Part shown: one piece after another, positions 1 to 4,898 of the stretch
How the letters are laid out: each line of letters opens with the position of its first letter
Numbering within the stretch: the first letter of the stretch is position 1
Assembly (NCBI GenBank): GCA_002501855.1
Contig: DAOM01000319.1
Span: forward strand, 413 to 6,662
Direction of reading: 5' to 3'
Length of the DNA: 6,250 bases
From: Candidatus Nitrosopolaris nunavutensis
Lineage (GTDB): Archaea > Thermoproteota > Nitrososphaeria > Nitrososphaerales > Nitrososphaeraceae
Notes under the pieces: model-generated
The model's database searches: none
What the model was told of the DNA's origin: nothing
What the model saw: the letters and a program-made list of their open reading frames with translations, nothing else
Made by a program: the position numbers and the translations under genes

Positions 1-15
1 TTCGTTAGTACTCAC

Positions 16-321
16 TTATTTTATTTTGTAAGGAATTATATTGTGCCAACTACCGGAGGCATAAACAACTTCGGTATCCGAATCGTCGTTAATCATGTAA
101 CCGTTATTAATTTTATTGAAATCGTCTCTTCTCGTTAATCCCGCCTTCGAGGATACCTGCATGATACTTTTGTCCTCCAAAGGTAAGGCTCTGTAGGTTA
201 TTTTCCTTGTTCTATTATCTAATGTTGATAAATTGTATTCCTTGTTCTTCACCTCAATCTCAAGATTCCTATATTTGGCATGGTACAATTTCGATTTTAA
301 CAAATTATAATACTGCTGCAA
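16..321 (-). CDS. Uncharacterised 101-residue reading frame downstream of the USP gene
   Basis: I do not recognise this protein. The frame opens with TTG at 321-319, one base beyond the stop codon of the upstream USP gene (323-325). An in-frame TAA at 328-330 rules out an earlier start, and the first internal ATG is only at residue 54. The product is charged and soluble-looking: lysine/arginine-rich in the first half (NLEIEVKNKEYN), Asp-rich near INDDSDTEVV, with no membrane segment or signal peptide. No Shine-Dalgarno sequence is visible, since the sequence before the start is the 3' end of the USP gene, so translation would depend on the USP transcript or coupling. It could be a real small gene cotranscribed with the USP, a decayed gene like others nearby, or chance. 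The unusual start and lack of a family match keep confidence low. Confidence 0.33.
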   Translation of the reverse strand: MQQYYNLLKSKLYHAKYRNLEIEVKNKEYNLSTLDNRTRKITYRALPLEDKSIMQVSSKAGLTRRDDFNKINNGYMINDDSDTEVVYASGSWHNIIPYKIK

Positions 322-322
322 T

Positions 323-799
323 TTATTTTACCACCATAACTGGACAATGTGCGTACGTTACAACATGTGATGCAACACTTCCAAGTAATAATTTCTTAAA
401 TCCTGAACTTCCTCTTGTTCCAATTACAATTAGGTCGATATTATTTTCTTCAGCATAATCTACTATGCCTCCAGCTATATTTATAGAAGAAATAATTTCT
501 GTTTTTATTTGAATGTTTTTTTCATTTGCATTGAGTTTAACTTTATTCAAATATTTTTCACCTTCATTTCTCATCCTTGTCATAAACTCTGATGTTTCAT
601 GTGGTCCGAATAAATCAACATCAGCACGTATAACATGCAAAGCATAAAGTTCTGCATTATATTCTTTAGATATAGGGATAGTATAATCTGCTGCATCCAT
701 TGACGCATCAGAGCCATCTATTGCAACTAATATTTTGGATATTATTGCTTTTCGACTAGCATCAGTAGTAGTACTGGGTGTTGTAGTTGTAGTTGACAT
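323..799 (-). CDS. Universal stress protein, ATP-binding (UspFG-like) type, single domain
   Basis: A single Usp domain of the adenine-nucleotide alpha hydrolase-like fold, soluble and cytoplasmic, probably dimeric. Counting from the chosen ATG at 799, strand 1 is ILVAIDGS with the nucleotide-contacting Asp28. The C-terminal loop fits the ATP-binding pattern G-x2-G-x9-G-S (Gly127, Gly130, Gly140, Ser141), followed by the last strand CPVMVV. Length (158 residues) is normal for the family. The first 15 residues are a Thr-rich low-complexity tail. Three in-frame ATGs exist (817, 811, 799). I chose 799 because the TATA box at 830-837 puts transcription start near 807, so the two earlier ATGs would not be in the message. 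The reading frame itself runs to 817 (164 residues). ATP-binding Usp proteins act in stress survival and signalling; the partner here is unknown. The AsnC/Lrp stub lies just upstream on the same strand. Confidence 0.95.
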   Translation of the reverse strand: MSTTTTTPSTTTDASRKAIISKILVAIDGSDASMDAADYTIPISKEYNAELYALHVIRADVDLFGPHETSEFMTRMRNEGEKYLNKVKLNANEKNIQIKTEIISSINIAGGIVDYAEENNIDLIVIGTRGSSGFKKLLLGSVASHVVTYAHCPVMVVK

Positions 800-824
800 A
801 TGTTTATTCATAAACATGTAGTGT

Positions 825-846
825 AGATCTTATAAAAAGAAGATCT
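825..846 (-). promoter_or_regulatory. USP promoter: TATA box between two AGATCT palindromes
   Basis: Read on the minus strand, TTTTATAA (830-837) is a good archaeal TATA box. Its centre is about 26 bases from position 807, so the message would start about 8 bases before the ATG at 799. The box is bracketed by two copies of the 6-base palindrome AGATCT (825-830 and 841-846), a layout that could form an operator over the core promoter. The TATA box is seen in the sequence; regulation is inference. Confidence 0.55.
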
Positions 847-847
847 A

Positions 848-928
848 TTAAAATTCATATCCTAGAATGATCATAGGTTCAGATCCTAGTTCACAGTTGA
901 CTAAGACATATGCTGTTGTTATTGGCAT
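848..928 (-). pseudogene. 5' stub of an AsnC/Lrp-type ligand-binding (RAM) domain gene
   Basis: A 26-codon frame from ATG at 928-926 to TAA at 848-850. Its first 17 residues, MPITTAYVLVNCELGSE, are the opening strand and turn typical of the stand-alone AsnC/Lrp ligand-binding proteins common in thaumarchaeota (known pattern: M-P-T-A-Y-V-L-I-N-C-E-L-G-S-E). After GSE the family continues with a helix of the type EEIIKELK. Here the frame becomes PMIILGYEF and stops, and no other frame resumes the domain before the USP promoter. The complete domain is about 75 residues, so roughly two thirds is missing. A TATA box sits at the right distance upstream, so the stub may still be transcribed. The family match of the first 17 residues is my recognition, not a search. 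A deliberately short peptide is possible, but truncation is simpler. Confidence 0.6.
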
Positions 929-953
929 GCCATGAACATACTACTTTTTTTAC

Positions 954-962
954 ATATATTAT
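954..962 (-). promoter_or_regulatory. TATA box of the AsnC/Lrp stub
   Basis: Minus-strand ATAATATAT is centred near 958, about 30 bases from the ATG at 928. This predicts a start of transcription near 931, hence a leaderless or nearly leaderless message, as is common in archaea. The promoter looks intact although the gene it serves is truncated. Confidence 0.5.
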
Positions 963-1311
963 TAAAGCTCTACTACTTCTCCAGGAAGTGGTGGCTGAGG
1001 AAATTGACTACAAACCCACGCCAATAATCACCTTTACGGGTGAACATCCACATTCTTATAAGTAGGAATAATCCCCAAGTGAGTACTAAGCGCATTTATG
1101 ATTGTTTTTCCGAGCTCAAAATCAAAAAGCAGACAATGCATACCTAGATCTTGGCTTTCATAACCGCACACCAAATAGGGAAGCAATATTTGTCAATGCA
1201 AAGCTGCAGAATGGTCGACACCTTGAGAAAACCATAGTGCATGAGTTAGCTCGCCGATATGGCCGAAAAATAACCACCATCGAAGGAAACGGGGAAAGTG
1301 AAAGACAAATT

Positions 1312-1374
1312 TGACCTGATTTCGTAACCCAACCCAGGGTTGTGATTATTCGAACCGAAGCACGGATCAGGTCA
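1312..1374. repeat. 9-bp inverted repeat enclosing a 45-base interior
   Basis: TGACCTGAT (1312-1320) pairs perfectly with ATCAGGTCA (1366-1374). Inside lies a further short stem, CAACC (1330-1334) with GGTTG (1338-1342). The left arm begins exactly at the TGA that interrupts the zincin remnant. It can fold on either strand. Role unknown: it could be a structured terminator between convergent genes, the end of a lost element, or decay by chance. Confidence 0.55.
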
Positions 1375-1375
1375 G

Positions 1376-1396
1376 AATTACTACGTGATAGTAATT
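1376..1396. repeat. 8-bp stem, 5-base loop hairpin between convergent genes
   Basis: AATTACTA (1376-1383) and TAGTAATT (1389-1396) are perfectly complementary around the loop CGTGA. It lies about 64 bases beyond the stop codon of the minus-strand CBS gene and just after the zincin remnant, a plausible place for a transcript 3' end. No long T run follows on either strand, so calling it a terminator would be inference. Confidence 0.55.
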
Positions 1397-1459
1397 GATT
1401 GTAGATTTTCAAGGTGGTTACAGCCCATATCTGGTACGCTGTATACTACCCCGTTATGT

Positions 1460-2311
1460 TCACGTGTCCAGTGCCACTTCTGGAGGCATCGTCAAATCTT
1501 CTGACAATAATGTAAGGCATACATCCCATGGCGTGAACACTGTATCCTTATAGACAACGAAAGGATGGTCCATTCTTTCCATTATTGAGCAAATTTGGTT
1601 GAACTTTAGGTCTTCCGTTATTGCCTCTGCGTTTTCTAATCTAAACTGATTAGCGGAGATATCCAAGAAATGATCGATATCTGTTTGAAATCTTAGCATC
1701 TTTGAGATTTCCCCGAGTATTAACCGGTCACTGATAAATTGGTTGGATTCTTCTAACAAAAGTTTTCGCATTTTATTTTCGTACATCAGATCGAGAATCT
1801 CGCCCAAAGAATCGTCTCGACGAAAGGTAACGATTTTCTTTTTCGGCATTGATGAAATAGAAATGCTTGTTTGGCATTTAGTACCAACTTCAATCATTCT
1901 CCTTGCTGAGATGGTAGAACAATCTCCAAATTCGTTAAGAATAATAGAAAAAGCCCTTCGGGAGTTTTTCCAGATTTCCATCAAGTCGCGGAGTTTTGTT
2001 TTCTTTTCAATTAGTGGAACGCCCTTTAACATGATTTCTCCTACCCTAGTTCGATACTGGTAATCACGTGTTGGGTTTTCTCGTAGATGATCCAATAGCT
2101 CAAAACCCCCTACTATCCCGATTGGTTTGAAGTCATCGTCTCGAACTATGATTGAATCTACAAAAGAATCTAAATATTCGGCGCACATTAAAGTAGCAAC
2201 CCAGACCTCCCGTACATCATGGATATTAATGCATACCGTGTCAGTTAATTTTCTTGGAAAGAGTTCTTCTAGGGTTAGTTCATATGCCTTCATGTTCTTG
2301 GAGATAGTCAT
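1460..2311 (-). CDS. Protein with four CBS-like repeats (two Bateman modules)
   Basis: A soluble protein built almost entirely of CBS-like repeats, which pair to bind adenosine nucleotides (AMP, ATP, SAM) and sense energy state. Counting from ATG 2311 (283 residues), repeat 1 is about 16-80 with the typical IIVRDDDFKPIGIVGG, repeat 2 about 90-143 (GEIMLKGVPLIEKKTKLRDL), repeat 3 about 157-206 (VTFRRDDSLGEILDLM) and repeat 4 about 227-272, which is weaker. No catalytic or DNA-binding domain is fused. The frame stays open up to a GTG at 2458 (332 residues). I prefer 2311 because AGAGGTGAT, complementary to the archaeal 16S 3' end, abuts that ATG, and a TATA box and palindrome sit just upstream inside the longer frame. 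The extra 49 residues (MPRWVPGEKYLA..) show no domain. By eye its base composition is somewhat richer in G+C than the OsmC or USP genes. Confidence 0.85.
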   Translation of the reverse strand: MTISKNMKAYELTLEELFPRKLTDTVCINIHDVREVWVATLMCAEYLDSFVDSIIVRDDDFKPIGIVGGFELLDHLRENPTRDYQYRTRVGEIMLKGVPLIEKKTKLRDLMEIWKNSRRAFSIILNEFGDCSTISARRMIEVGTKCQTSISISSMPKKKIVTFRRDDSLGEILDLMYENKMRKLLLEESNQFISDRLILGEISKMLRFQTDIDHFLDISANQFRLENAEAITEDLKFNQICSIMERMDHPFVVYKDTVFTPWDVCLTLLSEDLTMPPEVALDT

Positions 2312-2361
2312 ATCACCTCTTTCAATTACTTCACTGAAAAAGGGCCCGCCCTTCTTATAAA
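2312..2361 (-). promoter_or_regulatory. Promoter, palindromic operator candidate and Shine-Dalgarno of the four-CBS gene
   Basis: On the minus strand, TTTATAAG (2354-2361) is a strong TATA box predicting transcription start near 2331. Directly adjoining it, AAGGGC-CC-GCCCTT (2340-2353) is a perfect inverted repeat with 6-base arms, placed between TATA and start site where a repressor would block polymerase. AGAGGTGAT (2312-2320 on the plus coordinates) then directly precedes the ATG at 2311. The three elements agree with each other and fix the start. The operator role is inferred. Confidence 0.6.
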
Positions 2362-2458
2362 GTTTAGATTCTGGACTATCGTCAGGCATGGCAACGCAAG
2401 AATTCGTGTTTCTTCGGATAATAGCGAGATATTTTTCTCCCGGTACCCATCGCGGCAC

Positions 2459-2767
2459 ACCGCATTACTATCCCTGTTATACCTAGAGGCTTTAACGGTA
2501 GATAGAAAATGACTATTACTACTAATACTACTACTCAGTTCGTCAAAGAGAAGTAAGCTCCTGCCGCAAGACCACCAATAACCACTATTCTTTTCTTCTT
2601 ATTAGTCGATAAGTCTCGGCAGACTTCAATTAAGGAGCTTTATTATATCAACTGTATTTTCTATGAAAATCCGTAGTCCGACAACAGGGATGTTTTAAAC
2701 GTTAGCCAGACCAAATCTAATTCGTATCCTCGTTCGCATGTCAAGGCAATTATTGATTCATGTATAA
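2459..2767. other. Gene-poor stretch between the CBS gene and the winged-helix gene
   Basis: No intact gene is visible in these 309 bases on either strand, and none in the 456 bases back to 2312 if the CBS gene starts there. Contents seen: a run of ACT-type triplets at about 2511-2536, the oxidoreductase fragment at 2535-2639, and a minus-strand open frame of about 40 codons ending at a TAG near 2660 that I cannot assign. No clear promoter or long hairpin was found. Confidence 0.6.
2535..2639 (-). pseudogene. N-terminal dinucleotide-binding fragment of a flavoprotein oxidoreductase
   Basis: A minus-strand frame bounded by TAA at 2640 and TGA at 2535 contains STNKKKRIVVIGGLAAG (2559-2609). 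This is the first strand and glycine loop of the FAD/NAD(P)-binding Rossmann fold, in the GGLAAG form seen at the very N-terminus of CoA-disulfide reductase / NADH oxidase-like pyridine nucleotide-disulfide oxidoreductases. The intact enzymes run to about 440 residues with SAA-type residues next. Here the frame turns to AYFSLTN and stops, with no continuation found. The expected start codon before STNKKK is TTA (2610-2612), not ATG. Basic residues followed by hydrophobics and then Gly-Gly-x-Ala-Ala-Gly is too specific to look like chance, but this is motif recognition only. Confidence 0.52.
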
Positions 2768-3190
2768 CTACGGCCTGGTTGGAGGATTGAATGATGAAAG
2801 ATCAAATTGATTAGCTTGATTCACGGGTAATTCCTTTTTAGACAGATCTTCTTTAATAGAATCTAATATATGCAGACCAAGTTCGGTCAATCTTACTTTA
2901 CTATTTAAGAAATCATAGAAGTAGGAATCTCCTCTTAGTAGAATATTGTCTTTCTGCCTCATTTCAATAGGATGTAATTGAGACGATGATGAAGGAGAAG
3001 TTGTTTTATCAATGGCAATAACTCCCTCAGACAAAGCATAGTTAATCTCTCTTCGCTCCAAGTTATACTCAAGTAGTTCAAGAATTGAAAGGCTTGCCAA
3101 GTCAAGAATGCTTACTATTCTGACGATTACTGGATTTCTAATAAGTTCAGTAAGGTGAACTGGCTCAATTGGCATATCTCGTTCACTCAT
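2768..3190 (-). CDS. Winged-helix transcription regulator (ArsR-like fold)
   Basis: A 140-residue, probably DNA-binding protein. After a short N-terminus, residues 20-58 (NPVIVRIVSILDLASLSILE... then REINYALSEGVI) give the helix arrangement of an ArsR-type winged helix, with LEYNLERREINYALSEGV as the candidate recognition region. Residues 61-75 are a Ser-rich linker, and 83-116 (ILLRGDSYFYDFLNS, then VRLTELGLHILDSI) give the wing and dimerisation helix. No cysteine occurs, so it does not sense redox or metals through thiols. ATG 3190 is chosen because a TATA box lies about 24 bases upstream, making the message leaderless. It is divergent from the OsmC gene with 234 bases between them, an arrangement typical of a regulator and its target. 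That link is inference. Confidence 0.82.
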   Translation of the reverse strand: MSERDMPIEPVHLTELIRNPVIVRIVSILDLASLSILELLEYNLERREINYALSEGVIAIDKTTSPSSSSQLHPIEMRQKDNILLRGDSYFYDFLNSKVRLTELGLHILDSIKEDLSKKELPVNQANQFDLSSFNPPTRP

Positions 3191-3210
3191 AGGGGATTAT
3201 ATGTAACTGG

Positions 3211-3233
3211 ATAAATAACAAGAATGTGTACAC
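3211..3233 (-). promoter_or_regulatory. Leaderless promoter of the winged-helix gene with a GTGTACAC palindrome
   Basis: Minus-strand TTATTTAT (3211-3218) is a TATA box centred about 25 bases from the A of ATG 3190, so transcription should start at or within a base or two of the start codon. GTGTACAC (3226-3233), a perfect 8-base palindrome, lies just upstream of the TATA box, where a dimeric regulator could bind, perhaps the winged-helix protein itself. The palindrome is seen; its role is inferred. Confidence 0.5.
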
Positions 3234-3424
3234 TGCATTACATTGAAATACTTTTTAATGGTTTACAATAGTCATTCCAAATTTTGTTGCTATGCCTTCT
3301 TTCAAGAGGACTACAATAGGAACTTGATTATTAAAACCAAATTCTAATAACAATAAGTTATGATCTACACAAAATAATCTACACGATGCAAACAAACAAG
3401 TACTGAGCAAATTCATTAATAGAT

Positions 3425-3955
3425 ATGGCTAATGTTCTCAACAATACAGACTTGGATAAAATAGTCCAAACTGTTGCAAATGGCAAGAGAGATAAGCAAA
3501 GTCTAAGAAAACCAGTGAAGTTACAAGGTGAATGGAGTCTAGATCCAAGCAAGGACTACCAATTTAGAACAGAGCTATCATATGAGAAAGGAAAAGAGGT
3601 AATTGAAGTAGATTCACCTTCATTTTTAGGTGGAAATGGTAATAGGTTAGGTCCAATGGCATATTGTGTAGCTGGTATAACTTCATGTTTCATAGCTACA
3701 TTCGCAAGTGTAGCTGCAAGTCAGGGAGTAAAGCTCACGAAGCTTATTGTCAATACAGATTGCATGATTAACTTTGCCAAGACTTTTGATATAGCTGATG
3801 AACCAATAACTGAGGGAATTAACTTTGAGATAGCTGCCGAAAGTGAGAACGCAGATAAGCAGAAACTTCAGGAACTAATTAAAATGGCAGAAGAAAGATG
3901 TCCTGCTATGTATAGTATGTCTCATGAGATAAAGGTTAATGCTCAGATAAAGTAA
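3425..3955 (+). CDS. OsmC/Ohr family protein (thiol-dependent peroxidase-like)
   Basis: OsmC/Ohr proteins reduce organic or inorganic hydroperoxides with two cysteines and act as intertwined dimers in the cytoplasm. Here the conserved pair is probably Cys88 in the helix ITSCFIATFASVAA and Cys159 in EERCPAMYS, 71 residues apart, close to the family's usual spacing. Cys81 and Cys113 are additional. The N-terminal beta meander is at about 45-70 (FRTELSYEKGKEVIEVDSPSFLGG), where LGGN-G is the usual loop before the helix. At 176 residues it is longer than the usual 140 or so because of a charged N-terminal extension of about 35 residues. ATG 3425 is the natural start; no Shine-Dalgarno is visible, fitting a short-leader message. 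It is divergent from the winged-helix gene, a candidate regulator. The pseudogene of another redox flavoenzyme lies downstream on the same strand. Confidence 0.94.
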   Translation: MANVLNNTDLDKIVQTVANGKRDKQSLRKPVKLQGEWSLDPSKDYQFRTELSYEKGKEVIEVDSPSFLGGNGNRLGPMAYCVAGITSCFIATFASVAASQGVKLTKLIVNTDCMINFAKTFDIADEPITEGINFEIAAESENADKQKLQELIKMAEERCPAMYSMSHEIKVNAQIK

Positions 3956-4101
3956 AAGCCGCGGATATGCACTTGAAAAGAGAGAATGAGTTGTTGTTAA
4001 TAGTTGCAAATTTTTCCGCAATCACGCTAGCGTAAGAAAAGAACAATTTTAACGGAAGGCAATCACAAATATCTTAAGTAAATGCTATTAGTATCTTAAC
4101 T
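3956..4101 (+). other. Intergenic region after the OsmC gene
   Basis: No gene is seen. It contains a short T tract (AAATTTTTCC, about 4005-4014) that could end the OsmC transcript, and ACGCTAGCGT (4024-4033), a perfect 10-base palindrome upstream of the nitroreductase remnant that may have been an operator for it. Neither role is proven. Confidence 0.4.
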
Positions 4102-4496
4102 ATTGCACAAGAAGAAAAATCTTTCAACCAAGTATTGAATGAAAGAAGATCAATTCGAGCTTTTAAAAATAATGCTGAAGTTGATGCGACCAAACTACAC
4201 AAAATTTTAGAAACATGTGATATGACACCATCTTCGGGAGGCTCACAAACATTCGAAATTTACCAGATAAAGAATGAAGATTTGAAAAGAAGGTTGGTAT
4301 CACAGCACAACGAACGTGGAAGGTTCCTGATGCATCTGAGGTAGTCATATTTCTAGCTTGGACTTATTCTAGCTTCATCAAACATCCAGAATACGAGTAT
4401 GAAGTAGAGAATCACAGAAGAGAGGATATTGAACTTTTTGAGTTTGGCAGCTTATTCCCTATGCTCTTCCCGTTTATGTTCCTCAAGCTCTTCTAA
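4102..4496 (+). pseudogene. Frameshifted, truncated nitroreductase-family gene
   Basis: The nitroreductase family comprises FMN-binding, NAD(P)H-dependent dimeric enzymes. The frame from 4102 encodes AQEEKSFNQVLNERRSIRAF with the family's N-terminal RRSxRxF phosphate-contact motif, then TKLHKILETCDMTPSSGGSQ (the PSxGNxQP-like loop), the strand FEIYQIKN and the helix EDLKRRLVSQHNERG. It stops at TAG 4342 after the non-family tail RFLMHLR. From 4323 a second frame resumes the expected strand, VPDASEVVIFLAWT, matching the family's ..EAPVVIVFCA. Losing one base near 4318-4322 explains this (GGA-AAG-GTT becoming GGA-AG-GTT). The second frame runs to TAA 4494, but its later part (HPEYEYEVENHRREDIELFE) does not look like a nitroreductase, and the catalytic C-terminal half is absent. 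ATT at 4102-4104 is where ATG would be expected. The last 45 bases overlap the opposite-strand small gene. Confidence 0.72.
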
Positions 4497-4676
4497 TGAG
4501 TTAAATGATCTACCGCTTTCATACTCCTGATAAAAGCCCCGTTTTATGTTCTCAGCTAGGCTGCTGACTTAGTTTAGATCATTCAACTCGTTTATTCTGT
4601 TTGCACTAATACCAAGTGATTCCAATTCATTTAGCCACCAACCATATCTTTCTGGATGTTCTTCTTTTGTGGCCAT
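4452..4676 (-). pseudogene. Small acidic protein gene with an in-frame TAA; C-terminus resembles half of a C2H2 zinc finger
   Basis: ATG 4676 opens MATKEEHPERYGWWLNELES and after 35 codons meets TAA (4569-4571). The same frame then continues for 38 codons as ..LAENIKRGFYQEYESGRS, FNSLEELEEHKREEHRE and TAA 4452. Both halves have protein-like composition, which suggests one 74-residue product broken by a single codon change. The end fits F-x5-L-x2-H-x4-H, the second half of a C2H2 finger, but the positions where two cysteines would sit are Glu and Ser (AGC at 4515, one base from TGC). Upstream, minus-strand TTTACATTTATG (about 4698-4709) is a possible TATA box for a leaderless start at 4676. 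ATG 4694 (MRYLTVMATKEE) is an alternative. It converges with and overlaps the nitroreductase remnant. The zinc-finger link is tentative. Confidence 0.45.
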
Positions 4677-4898
4677 AACAGTAAGATATCTCATCGCATA
4701 AATGTAAAGTAGGATTCTATCGCAACGCACCGCATTCTTCGTGTTTAATAGCTAGACAGTCATGGCATTAGTGTATTCTATTGTATCTGAAGGGTGAAGA
4801 CTGCATTTAGTCATACAACAGTATTAAAACAAGATATAAATATTAAATAGAAGAAATGAAAGTGCTTCTTTAAATTAGGTATCACTTATCTGTTTCTA
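4677..4898. promoter_or_regulatory. Intergenic region with a strong minus-strand TATA box and a 20-codon frame
   Basis: Minus-strand ATTTATATC (4833-4841) is centred about 23-25 bases from an ATG at 4814, which opens MTKCSLHPSDTIEYTNAMTV before TAG at 4752-4754. That frame continues, open after the TAG, straight into the small gene at 4676 (46 codons from ATG to ATG). So the promoter may belong to an originally longer version of that gene. No other gene is seen in this stretch. Confidence 0.4.

Larger units (their letters stand above)
979..1398 (+). pseudogene. Decayed zinc metallopeptidase-like (zincin) gene
   Basis: Three stretches read as parts of one protein. First, 979-1062 encodes ...EEIDYKPTPIITFTGEHPH.. 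and ends at TAG 1063. Second, 1102-1311 encodes ..NREAIFVNAKLQNG.. then LEKTIVHELARRYG. Third, 1315-1395 encodes ..TQPRVVIIRTEARI.. and ends at TGA 1396. The second and third are in the same frame, separated only by TGA at 1312-1314. A beta strand followed by a helix with HELAR (1240-1254) looks like the zinc helix HExxH of SprT-like or ImmA/IrrE-like proteins, but the second histidine is Arg (CGC at 1252; CAC would restore it). The 1102 frame opens with TTG directly after an in-frame TGA. Several stops and a lost zinc ligand mean it is very unlikely to be a working enzyme. A plus-strand TATA-like CTTATAAG lies at 1056-1063. The family assignment is inference from the motif. Confidence 0.42.

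Noticed and set aside
872..891. A T-arm-like sequence (TAGG-TTCAGAT-CCTA) suggesting a tRNA 3' end or attachment site
   Set aside because: The invariant A58 is G, the outer stem pair fails, and no acceptor, anticodon or D arm can be built around it. It lies within the AsnC stub.
923..932. TGGCATGCCA palindrome as an operator
   Set aside because: It coincides with the ATG-CCA start of the AsnC stub and lies downstream of the predicted start of transcription. A 10-base palindrome alone is weak evidence.
1158..1412. An 84-residue minus-strand frame opposite the zincin remnant
   Set aside because: It has no recognisable motif, and the plus strand carries the metallopeptidase-like signal. It is taken as an antisense shadow.
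1743..2360. Plus-strand frames of 106 and 77 codons inside the four-CBS gene
   Set aside because: Ser/Ile-rich compositions typical of reading opposite a real gene, with no motif and no promoter.
2511..2536. ACT-triplet run (GACTATTACTACTAATACTACTACTC) as a repeat array or CRISPR-like feature
   Set aside because: A short imperfect microsatellite only; no spacer-repeat periodicity.
2620..2767. A minus-strand open frame of about 40 codons (contains IIALTCERGYELDLVWLTFK)
   Set aside because: No recognisable family, no start codon and no promoter. It could be another remnant, but nothing supports that beyond openness.
3255..3416. A 53-residue minus-strand frame (ends ..VPIVVLLKEGIATKFG..) in the regulator/OsmC intergenic region
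   Set aside because: It is Leu/Phe/Cys-rich, as expected from T-rich DNA, has no family match, and would cover the OsmC promoter. Parts look protein-like, so a remnant is not excluded.
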